Positions 37,608 to 48,751 of a stretch of 64,000 nt of DNA are shown one piece after another. Position 1 is the first letter of the stretch. Every line of letters begins with the position of its first letter. The position numbers and the translations under genes are program-made. The notes beneath the pieces are model-generated. The model was not told the DNA's origin. It did no database searches and worked only from the letters and a program-made list of their open reading frames with translations. Source of the DNA: Penaeus vannamei (lineage: Eukaryota > Arthropoda > Malacostraca > Decapoda > Penaeidae); the NCBI RefSeq assembly GCF_042767895.1, contig NC_091578.1, forward strand, positions 19,049,481-19,113,480, read 5' to 3'.

Positions 37608-39240
37608 CAGTATGGCAATGGATTGGTATCCGCCATGGACTGGTGTCGATCATCTCTTTAAGAAGCTTTTGGGTGTGGGTGTGAGAGGCCACAGGTATGG
37701 CTAGTGTGCTGAAGATCACATCCGTCGGCTAAGGCCTTGGTAGGCCTAGTTGCTGCTTGCTGTGTCTTGCTCGTCTGGAGGATCGCGAGTGATGAACTCG
37801 AAATCGAAATAGAAATCGAGAGAGAAGGGGGGGGAAGGAAGGATGGAGAGGGGAAGGATAAGGAGGGGATAGAAAGGATGATTTGGTGAGAGAGAAAGAG
37901 CCGGGGCTTAACCCAGCGTGCGGAGGCAATAGATGGGGGATAGATGACTTGAGTCGGAAAAAGGCGGGAAAAGAGCTGGCGAGGGGAGGCCCCGCGCCAT
38001 CTGCGTACGCCGCAGCCATGGCATAATTCACCCGTTTGGCGTGGAACTGGCGGGCCAGCTCTGCGCCGCCAAAGAAATCGGCATGCCCAGGCTGCAGGTT
38101 GCGCTCGGCTAACGGGGGAGGAGGGGGTAGAGAGGGCAGCCTGCCTGGCGCCATTTGCGGCTCCACCGTGCACGGACTTATCGCCCATGGCAACGGTGGT
38201 GCCCTCGGCTAACCTCGAGACTGCGAGGATGGAAGGAGGATGAAAGCGAGATGCGACCTGGCTAAGTCTATCTCCCCCGCCTGCGTCGATCAGAGATTTC
38301 TCTCTGTCTGCTCGGGCGGTCACATCTGAGCGGATTATCATCACTGGCCGTGGCACCTCACTCCCCGGCTCGCGCGTTGGCACTCCCTTACGACAGAGGA
38401 GCCGCGGTCGTAACTCGGGCTGCGAGCGGCAGATACCACGTGTCGGAAATCCGGAACCAGTGAGATGAGGGTAAGGATTAGGATGCAGGACGTTTACCGC
38501 GATGTGAGGGAAATGAGGTGGGAGATGAGGTCGAAGATGCCGTCACACAGGGAAAGGGAGGTTGAAGAGGAAGTTGATTAAAAGGGGGGATAGGGCTTAC
38601 CGGAGGGTAGTTGTTTATTGGGGAGGTTAAAGAAGTTCCGTTGGAGAACGAGAACGAACTTAAACTTAAAAGAACTTAAAAACACAAAATCAAAACTTAA
38701 AAACTTAACTTAAAAGAACTTAAAACACAAACAAGTTAAAATTACAGTGTAAAAGAAACAACTACATGCATTAAAAACAATGATTAAACGAGAAAATAAA
38801 ATAAAAGTGAACGTTAAAATGAACATTAAAAACAATAAAAAACAAACAAACACAAAACAGGAGAAATGAGCTGAGCCAAGGACAAGGTGTTCCCTCACGC
38901 TGGCGTGGCTAGCCATTTCTCGGGGTAGATTCATGAAGCCATGCTAAGTGGTTAACTTAATAACAACAATAAAATAAAACATGAGAGGGGAGAGCGAGAA
39001 AGATAGAAGGAAGTGAGAGAAGAGTGCACAAAAGGAAAAGAGGAAGCGCTGCCAAGCTCAGAAAGCTGGCTCAATCTCCTCAAACCAGTCCAGAGAAAAG
39101 AGATTACGGCCTATCCCGCTCCCTCCGTCCCTGGATGAAGGCGCTGGAGCGCTCTATCCAGTCAGGGCACCATGCGAGAGTTTGTCGAGTTGTTTACAAA
39201 TCATCCATCGCCACACGAGGTTCAGCGGGAGCACTATGCT
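37608..39240 (-). mobile_element. 3' end of the Jockey-like LINE, copy C
   Basis: On the minus strand this begins with the RT C-terminal tail in about 39,230-39,045 (WMICKQLDKLS, GIGRNLFSLDWFEEIEPAF, then TGA). An A/T-rich stretch with repeated AACTTAAAA follows (38,655-38,760 on plus), then an AATAAA signal near 38,612 and GC-rich 3' UTR ending at CATTGCCATACTGG. The end coincides with that of copy A, but the flanking DNA differs, so 37,608 is a genuine element terminus. It directly abuts the truncated I/Jockey ORF2. It is more diverged from copies A and B than they are from each other. Confidence 0.7.
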
Positions 39241-39284
39241 GCCCTCTCATTATAATGTTGCTGTTGACACAAAGTCGTCCCACG

Positions 39285-39569
39285 CCACGTTGTAGCGGTG
39301 GAGCCGCAGATGGCGCCTAGCAGGCTGCCCCCCTACCCCCTCCTCCCCCGTTAGCCGAGCGCAACCCGTATCCCGGGCATGGCCACCACTTGCTGGCGCT
39401 TGGAGCTGGCCCACGCCGGTTCCGCGCCATAGCAGGTGGTCATGCCATGGCTGCAGCGAGCACAGATGGCGCAGGGCCTCCCCTCGCCAGCCTTTTCCGG
39501 CTCCAGTCATCTATCCCCCATCTATTACCCCGCACGCTGGGTTAAGCCCCGGCTCTTTCTCTCTCTCTC
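39285..39569 (+). mobile_element. Inverted scrap of the Jockey-like 3' UTR fused to RTE copy 3
   Basis: This is the reverse complement of about 37,885-38,170, seen by GGGTTAAGCCCCGGCTCTTT matching AAAGAGCCGGGGCTTAACCC and by the shared CTATCCCCCATCTATT and GTTAGCCGAGCGCAACC segments. With copy C it makes an inverted repeat with arms of about 285 bp around a spacer of about 1.1 kb. Its right end, a CT-run, joins directly to the middle of the RTE ORF with no target-site duplication, so the join is a rearrangement rather than an insertion end. Confidence 0.75.
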
Positions 39570-41724
39570 TCATCTGGACAGGCTGAAGGAGAGGGAGTGT
39601 GCTCGGAGGTTTGCCGAGACAATCTCTGATCGGTTCACAGCGCTTGACAATCTGACGGACACTGTGCTTCTGTGGGACACCTTCAATTGTGAAACGCTTG
39701 ATACAGCCCAAGAATCCGGTGGAGAACGGCCGAGAACGGGCAGAATTCAGTCTCTCAGGAGACACTTTGGAAGCCACTGATACTTTTACGTCGCGACTTA
39801 TCTAGCAGGGGATCAGGATTTTCGTTCCCAGGTGCGCAAAACTCGGTCTCTGTTGAGAAGGGACAAGGAACAGTTTATTAGGAATCTTGCTGAGGAGGTT
39901 GAAGGCCATTTTCTTAGTAAATAGCCGCTTCGTCCTGCATATCAAGCCCTGAGAAAACTGAACTCCAAACCCTCTTCACAGGTGACTGCACAGTTCGCAA
40001 GTGTGTGGCCAGATTGTCTCAGGTCCTGTTGAGGTGAGGGAGCGTTGGGCTGGTACTTTGAGCAGTTGTATCAGGTTGACCCTCCAACAGTTAACTTGGA
40101 TGTTGGTAGTGCCGTGATTCCGTTTTGCCGGACCCACCCATTAGCGAGGACCCTCCCTCCCTAGCTGAGGTTAGGGAGGCGATTTCCAAGCTGAAGAGTG
40201 GTAAAGCAGCGGGTATTTGCGGCATCCCAGCTGAACTGTTATAGGCTGGTGGTGAACCTATGGCGCGGGGATTGGTATGCTGTCCTGGCTGCCATTTGGC
40301 AGGAGGTCCGGTACGCACCATTCACTCTGACCTGTTGAGGGGTGTGGTCATCCCTCTCTGGAAGAGGGGAAGGGGGACCGATGGGATCTGCTGCAATCAC
40401 CGCGGCATCACGCACTGCTGGTGTACCAAAACAGGTGCTTGCCCGTATCCTGCTGAGGCGTATCAGAGACCATCTACTAAAGGCATCAGAGGCCAGAGCA
40501 ATCCGGATTCACTCCTGGTAAGTCAACAATAGACCGTATCCTTGCGCTTCGAGTCGTGTAGAGCGCCGTCGTGAGTTCGGATGTGGGTTACTTGCAGCCT
40601 ACATCGACCTGAAGAAGGCGTTCGATACAGGCTTACGTCAGAGATCCACACTCTGGGAGATCCTGAGACTGAGGAGGAATTCCAACAAGGATTATTGAAC
40701 TAATAGCAAACCTATATACTGGGACTGAAAGTGCTGTAAAGTGTGGTGGGGGCCTGTCGAGCTTCTTTCCTGTCAGTTCAGGAGTGAGGCACCAACCCTT
40801 TTCAACACTTGCATGGACTGGATACTAGAGCAAAGCTACTGTTCAAAGTCATTGTGGAGCAACACTGGGTAATATTAAAGTTACAGACCTTGATTTTGCC
40901 GATGATGTTGCAATTCTATCTGAGTCTTACGGAAACCTTAGTGGTGGCCCTCGATGCATTTAGTAATGAAGCGAAGCCCTTGGGTCTAGAGGTCTCCTGG
41001 ACCAAGACCAATATCCAGGATTTTAGGGACTTTCTAAAAGGAGAACCTGTTCAGTCGGTACTTGCTTGCGGCGAGGACACTGAAGTCACAGAGAGCTTTA
41101 CATACCTTGGTAGTGCAGTTCATAACTCTGGGCTGTCAGACCAGGAAGTCAGTAGACGGATTGGCCTGGCAGCAGGGGTCATGAACTCTTTCGACAAGAG
41201 TATTTGGAGATGCCGGTACCTGTGCAGAAGGACCAAGCTACAGGTTTTCAGGGCCCTGGTAATGACAGTTTTGCTCTACGGTGAGTGAAGCCTGGACATT
41301 ATCCATTCACACTGGAATCCCGTCTTGCAAACGCCTTTTGTAATAGGTCTTTGCGCCGGATCATGGGGTACTGTTGGCGGGACATTGTGTCTAACCAATG
41401 GCTGCACCGTGAGACTGGCACAGGACCTGGTACCTGCACAATCCAGGATCGCCAACTCAGGCTATATAGCCGCCTGCCTCGCTTTCCACAGGCTGATCCT
41501 GCCCATCAGGTTGTCTCTGTAAGGGGCAACCCTGGGTGGAGGAGACCTGTAAGGACGACCTAGGAGGTCGTGGCTTGGGCAGGTCGATCAAACCTGTCGG
41601 GAAGAGGTCGAGATGGGCCGGGCCCCTGCCTGGAAACTTGCCATGAAGGATCTCAAAAAGGTGGAAGCAGAAGGTGGACATGGCTATGCGCCCCAGTCGA
41701 CGTTAGCTCCGGATGATGATGATG
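39570..41724 (+). mobile_element. RTE-like retrotransposon, copy 3, 5'-truncated with many small indels
   Basis: The sequence corresponds to copy 2 from about 8,687 onward, starting HLDRLKERECARRF. It retains in changing frames ISEDPPSLAEVREAISKL, YIDLKKAFDT (about 40,603), GVR, DFADDVAIL-like sequence (about 40,893), FTYLGSAVHNSGLSDQEV and RRIGLAAGVMNS. It ends TTAGCTCCGGATGATGATGATG, with satellite resuming as TCATTATCATTGTC. One- to several-base insertions are unusually frequent and shift the frame every few hundred bases (for example around 40,315, 40,425, 40,630 and 41,280). That could be decay or uncorrected long-read error. The 5' side is fused to the inverted Jockey 3' UTR scrap. Confidence 0.85.
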
Positions 41725-44700
41725 TCATTATCATTGTCATTATCATCATTATTATTAACATCATTTTGCAGTTATAATAATTATTATGCTAATTATTATT
41801 GGTATTTTATCATTATAACTGTTTATAAAATGATAATAGCAATAATGATGATCTTAGAAATAATAATGACAATTATAATAATTATAATGATAATGATAAT
41901 GATGTTATTATTAATTCTATTGCCATTATTAGTATGGAAATTATTGGAATTGAGTTAATTATTGCTATTATTGCAGTAATTATGAAGATTATCATTATAA
42001 TTATGACTTTATCTTTATTATCATTATTGTCTGTATCATATTCATTATCATCATAATTATCATCATTATTGTCAATAATTAAGGAATCGTCATAGAAATC
42101 TAAGAATTACACGAGGTGATGTTAAAATCCTCCTTAAATGCCACTAAAAAGCGAAAAGTTTTTTTTTCGACGTTTCTCTCCAAAGGCTAGATTTTGCCCT
42201 TTTTTCGACTTTGGGAATGTTATTACAACTGGCCTTTATTTCATTATGAATGCACTAAAGAATAATTATTATCATCATTATTATCATTACTGTCATCATT
42301 TTTATGATTATTATCATTATAGTCATTTTCATCATGATTATTATTATTATTATCATCATTATTGCAGGTATGATAATTATTATTACTTATTATTATTACT
42401 ATTTTTATCATTATAACTAATTATATAATTAGAATAGCAATAATGATGATCTTAGAAGTAATAATGACAATTATAATAATTATAATGACAATGATAATGA
42501 TGTTATTATTTCTATTTATGGCAATAATTATCAAGATTATCATCATAATTATGACTTTATCATTATTGTCATTATCATTGTCATTATATATTATAATCGT
42601 CATTATTGTCAATAATAAGGGAATCATCAGGGAAATCATCATAATTACCTGAATTAATGTTAGAGTCACTCCATAATTCACATTAAAAAGCGAAAATGGT
42701 TTTATTCATAGCCATTCTCTCAAAAGGCTGTAATACGCTAGATTTTGCCGTTTTTTTTTCGACTATTGGGATTTTATTACTTCTGGCCTTAATTTCATTA
42801 TAAATGGACTAAATAATGTTATCTGTCATCATTATTATCATTACTGTCATCATTTATATGATCAGTTATTATTATAGTCATTATTATTATCATCATTATT
42901 GCAGTTATAATGATTATTATGCTAATTTTTTTTGCTATTTTTATCATTATAACTATTTATATAATGATAATAGCAATAATGATGATCTTAGAAATAATAA
43001 TGACAATAATTATAATTGTAACGACAATGATAATGATGTTATTATTATTTCAATTGCCATTATTAGTATGGAAATTATTGGAATAGAGTTAATTATTGAT
43101 ATTATTGCAGTAATTATCAAGATTATCATTATAATTATGACTTTATTATTATTATCATTATTATTGTCATTATCATTGTCATTATCATCATAATTATAAT
43201 GATTATTGTCAATAATAAAGGAATCATCATGGAAATCATTATGATTACCTGAATTAATGTTAAAATCCTCATAATTGACATTAAAAAAGCGAAAAGGCTT
43301 TTTTTTCGTTTCTCTCAAAAAGCTGTAATACGCTAGATTATGCCGTTTTTTTCGACTTTTGGGATTTTATTACTTTTGGACTTTATATCATCGTAAATGG
43401 ACTGAATGATAATTATCATCATTATTATGATATCTGTCATAATTCTTATGATTATTATCATTATAGTCATTGTCATCATGATTATCATTATTATTATCAT
43501 CATTATTGCAGTTATAATAAGTATTGTGCTATTTTCACCATTATAACTATTTATATAATGATGATAGTAATAATGATGATCTTAGAAATAATAATGAAAA
43601 CCAATAATAATTATAGTGACAATGATAATGATGTTATTGTTATTTCTATTGCCATTAGTAGTATGGAAATTATTGGAATACAGTTAATTATTGTTATCTT
43701 GCAGTAATTATCAAGATTATCATTATAATTATGACTTTATTATTATTATCATTATTATTGTCATTATCACTATCACCATAATTATCATCATTATATTATA
43801 ATAATAAAGGAATCATCATGGAAATCATCATAATTACCCGAATTATTGTATTAAGAATACTCGCAATTACCATTAAAAAGCGAAAAGTTTTTTTTCGACG
43901 TTTCTCTCAAAAGGCTGTATTACACTAGATTTTGCCTTTTTTCGACTTTTGGGATTTTATTACTTATGGCCTTTATTTCATTACAAATGGACTGAATAGT
44001 AATTATTACCATCATTATTATCATTACTGTCATCATTTTATGATTATTATCATTACAGTCATTATCATCATGATTATCATTGATATTATCTGTCCTTTAT
44101 TGCAGTTATAATAATTATTATGCTAATTATTATTGCTATTTTTATCATTATAACTATTTATATAACGAAATGGCATAGCAATAATGATGATCTTAGAAAT
44201 AATAATGACTAATAATTATTGTAATGACAATGATAATGATGTTATTATTATTTCTATTGTCATTAATAGTATAGGAAAGTATTGGAATAGAGTTAGTTAT
44301 TGCTATTAGTGCAGTAATTATCAAGATTATCATTATAATTATGACTTTATCATTATTATCATTATTATTGTCATTATCATTGTAATTATCATCATAGATA
44401 TCTTCATTATTGTCAATAATAAAAGGAATTATCATGGAAATCATCATAATTACCAGAATTAATGTTAAAATCCTCATAATTACCATTAAATATCGAAAAG
44501 GTTTTTTTTTCGACGTTTTTCTCAAATGTCTGTAATACGCTAGATTTTGCCGCTTTTTATTCGATTTTTTGGGAATTTATTACTTCTGCCCTTTATTTCA
44601 TTATAAATGGACTGAAAAGACAATGATTATCATCATTTTATCATTACTGTCATCCTTTTTATGATTATTATCATTATAGTCTATTATCATCATGATTATC

Positions 44701-47085
44701 ATTATTATAATCATTATTGCAGTTATATAATAATTATTATGCTAGTTATTATTGCTATTTTTATCATTATATCTATTTATATAAATGATGATAGCAATAA
44801 TGATGATCTTAGAAATAATAATGACAACTAATAATGATTATAATGACAATGATAACGATATTATTATTATTTCTATTGTCATTATTAGTATGGAAATTAT
44901 TGGAATAAAGTTAATTATTGCTATTATTACAGTGATTATGAAGATTGTCATTATAATTATGACTTTGTAATTATCATCATTATTATTGTCATTATCATTG
45001 TCATAATCATCATAATTATCATCATTATTGTCAATAATAAAGGAATCTTCATGGAAATCATCATAATTACCTGAATTAATGTTAAAATCCTCCTATTTGC
45101 CATTAAAAAGCAAAAAGTTTTTTTTTCGACGTTTCTCTCAAAAGGCTGTAATACGCTTGATTTTGCCTTTTTTCGACTTTTAGGATTTTGTTACTTCTGG
45201 CCTTTATTTCATTTTAAATGGACTGAAGGATAATTATTATCATCATTTTTATCATTACTATCATCATTTTTATGATTATTATCATTATAGTCATTATCAT
45301 CATGATTATTATTATTATTATCATCATTATTGCTGTTGTAATAATTATTATGCTAATTATTATTGCTATTTTTATCATTATAACTATCTATATAATGATA
45401 ATAGCAATAACGATGATCTTAGAAATAATAATGACAATAATAATAATTATAATGACAATGATAATGATGATATTATTATTTCTATTGCCATTAATAGTAT
45501 GGAAATTATTGGAATAGGAGTTAGTTATTGCAATTAGTGCAGTAATTATGAAGATTATCATTATAATTATGATTTTATCGGTATTATCATTATTATTAAT
45601 CATTATCGTTGTCATTATCATTATTATTGTCATTATCATTGTCAATAATAAAGGAATCATCAGGGAAATCATCATAATTACCTGATTTAATGTTAAAATC
45701 CTCATAATTACCATTGAAAAGCGAAAAGGTTTTTTTCGACGTTTCTCTCAAAGGCTGTAATACGCTAGATTTTGCCGTTTTTTTCGACTTTAGGGATTTT
45801 ATTACTTCTGGCCTTTATTTCATTATAAATGGACTGAATAATAATTATTATCATCATTATTATCATTACTGTCATCATTTTTATGATTATTATCATTATA
45901 GTCATTATCATCATGATTATCATTATTATTATCATCATTATTGCAGTTATAATAATTATTATGCTAATTATTACTGCTATTTTTATCATTATAACTATTT
46001 ATATCATGATGATGGCAATAATGATGATCTTAGAAATAATAATGACAATAATAATAATTATAATGACAATGATAATGATGTTATCATTATTTCTATTGCC
46101 GTTATTAGTATGGAAATTATTGGAATAGAGTTAATTATTGCAGTAATTATCAAGATTATCATTATAATTATGACTTTATCATTATCATTATCATTGTTAT
46201 TATCATTATCATTGTTACTATCCATCATAATTATCATCATTATTGTCAATAATAAAGGAATCATCATGGAAATCATCATAATTACCTGAATTAATGTTAA
46301 AATCTTCATAATTACCATTAAAAAACGAATAGTTTTTTTCCGACATTTCTCTGAAAAGGCGCTAGATTTTACCGTTTTTTCGAATTATGGGATTTTATTA
46401 CTTCTGGCCTTTGTTTTATTATAGATGGACTGAATGATAATTTTTATCATTAAAATTAATATTACTGTCATCATTTTTATGATTATTATCATTATAGTCA
46501 TTATCATCATGATTATCATTATCATTATCATCATTATTGTAATTTTAATAATTACTATGCTAATTATTATATCTATTTTTATCATTATAACTATTTATAT
46601 ATAATGATAATATAATAATGATGATCTTAGCTATAATAATGACAAATAATGACAATCATGATGACAATGACAATGTCAGTGTTATCATTATTTCTATTGC
46701 CATTATTAGTATGGAAATTATTGGAAAAGAGTTAATCATTGCTATTATTGCAGTAATTATCAAGATTATCAGTATAAATTATGACTTTATCATTATTATC
46801 TGCATTATTATTGTCATTATCATTGTTATCATCATAATTATCATCAGTATTGTCAATAATAAAGGATTCATCATGGAAAGCATCATAAGTACCTGAATTA
46901 ATGTTTAAATGCTTACAATTACCATTAAAAGGTGAAAAGTGTTTTGTCGACGTGTCTCTCAGAAGGCTGTAATACGCTAGATTTTGCCGTTTTTTCGACT
47001 TTTGGGGTTTGATTTTCTTGTGGCCTTTATTTCATTATAAATGGACTGAATGATAATTATTATCATCATTATTATCATTACTGTC
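41725..47085 (+). repeat. AT-rich satellite array, block 3, plus orientation (about 9 units)
   Basis: Cores lie near 42,155-42,255, 42,710-42,815, 43,300-43,410, 43,890-44,000, 44,505-44,620, 45,115-45,230, 45,735-45,845, 46,330-46,440 and 46,940-47,050. This is the main subfamily, with unit lengths of about 560-625 bp. The first unit after the RTE is shortened: the junction sequence runs quickly into TTGCAGTTATAATAATTATT. The unit at 45,735-46,330 is a good representative. No gene is seen. Confidence 0.95.
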
Positions 47086-47585
47086 NNNNNNNNNNNNNNN
47101 NNNNNNNNNNNNNNNNNNNNNNNNNNNNNNNNNNNNNNNNNNNNNNNNNNNNNNNNNNNNNNNNNNNNNNNNNNNNNNNNNNNNNNNNNNNNNNNNNNNN
47201 NNNNNNNNNNNNNNNNNNNNNNNNNNNNNNNNNNNNNNNNNNNNNNNNNNNNNNNNNNNNNNNNNNNNNNNNNNNNNNNNNNNNNNNNNNNNNNNNNNNN
47301 NNNNNNNNNNNNNNNNNNNNNNNNNNNNNNNNNNNNNNNNNNNNNNNNNNNNNNNNNNNNNNNNNNNNNNNNNNNNNNNNNNNNNNNNNNNNNNNNNNNN
47401 NNNNNNNNNNNNNNNNNNNNNNNNNNNNNNNNNNNNNNNNNNNNNNNNNNNNNNNNNNNNNNNNNNNNNNNNNNNNNNNNNNNNNNNNNNNNNNNNNNNN
47501 NNNNNNNNNNNNNNNNNNNNNNNNNNNNNNNNNNNNNNNNNNNNNNNNNNNNNNNNNNNNNNNNNNNNNNNNNNNNNNNNNNNNN
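47086..47585. other. Scaffold gap, 500 N
   Basis: There are exactly 500 N characters, with plus satellite on the left and non-satellite DNA followed by minus satellite on the right. Order and orientation across it are assembly inference. Confidence 0.98.
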
Positions 47586-47910
47586 GTTTTGCTTTAAATG
47601 GAAATGCCTTGTGAAGATTTTATGTTCTTTCAATAATAGGATAATGTTTGTCAAATTCTGATTTTCATTTTTCGCAATGTGCTAATGCTCTTCTTATATA
47701 GATTTTGCATCTCCTGTATGTTTTTTTGGGTTTTATATTCAAATTCATGTTCATCTCTATTGTGCGTTATTGGTTTCTTATACGGGCTTGTTGTTTTCAG
47801 TTCGAATGCTTCTTGTGACTAGGCTGTAACGAAAAAAAATGTGGAACTACACAGAAGTTATTCTGATACCCTTGAATTAAGATTGTACCAACATACTGCA
47901 TCTAACATAC
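47586..47910. other. AT-rich non-satellite DNA, nothing recognised
   Basis: A 325-base stretch lacks the ATN triplet pattern and the satellite core, and lacks LINE motifs. The only open frame is short and runs into the N gap. It ends at CTAACATAC where minus satellite (TATAATGATAATCATAAAAA) begins. Confidence 0.6.
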
Positions 47911-48751
47911 TATAATGATAATCATAAAAATGATGACAGTAATGATAATAATGATGAAAATTAATGATCATTCAGCCCCTTTATAATGAAATAAAGGCCT
48001 GAAGTAGAAAAATCCCAAAAGTCGAAAAAACGGCAAAATAAAGCCATTTGAGAGAAACGTCGGAAAAAACCTTTTCGCTTTTTAATGGTAATCATGAGGA
48101 TTTTAACATTAATCCATGTAATTATGATGATTTCCAGGATGATTCCTTTATTATTGACAATAATGATGATAATTTTGATGATAATGATAAAGTCATAATT
48201 ATAATGATACTCTTGAGAATTACTGCAATAATAGCAATAACTAACTCTATTCCAATAATTTCCATACTAATAATGGCAATAGAAATAATATCATTATCCT
48301 TGTCATTATTATTATTGTCTTTAAATTATTTCTTAGATCATCATTATTGCTATTATCATTAAATAAGTAGTTATAATGATAAAAATAGCAATAAAAAATT
48401 AGCATAATGATTACTATAACTGCAATAATGATGATAATAAAAATGATAATGACTATAATGATAATGAAAATTTAAAAATGATGACAGTAATGATAATAAA
48501 AATGATAATAATTATCATTCATTCCATTCATAATGAAATAAAGGCCAGAAGTAATAAAACCCAAATAAGTCGAAAAAACGGAAAAATCTAGCATAAATAC
48601 AGCCTTTTGAGAGAAACGTCAAAAAAAAAACCCTTTTCGCTTTTTAATGGTAATTATGAGGATTTTAACTTTAAATTCAGGTAATTATGAAGATTTCCAG
48701 GATAATTCCTTTATTATTGACAATAATGATGATAATTATGATGATAAGGGA
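47911..48751 (-). repeat. AT-rich satellite array, block 4, minus orientation (about 2 units)
   Basis: Cores lie at about 47,970-48,080 and 48,525-48,645, in the main subfamily. The block ends at GATGATAAGGGA where RTE copy 5 begins. Compared with the other RTE junctions about 12 satellite bases (the second GTCATTATC) are lost here. No gene is seen. Confidence 0.95.

Noticed and set aside
37658..38383. 241-codon minus-strand frame and an overlapping 154-codon frame
   Set aside because: They lie in the GC-rich 3' UTR of Jockey-like copy C, are low-complexity (Ser/Pro-rich) and are not preserved in copies A and B.
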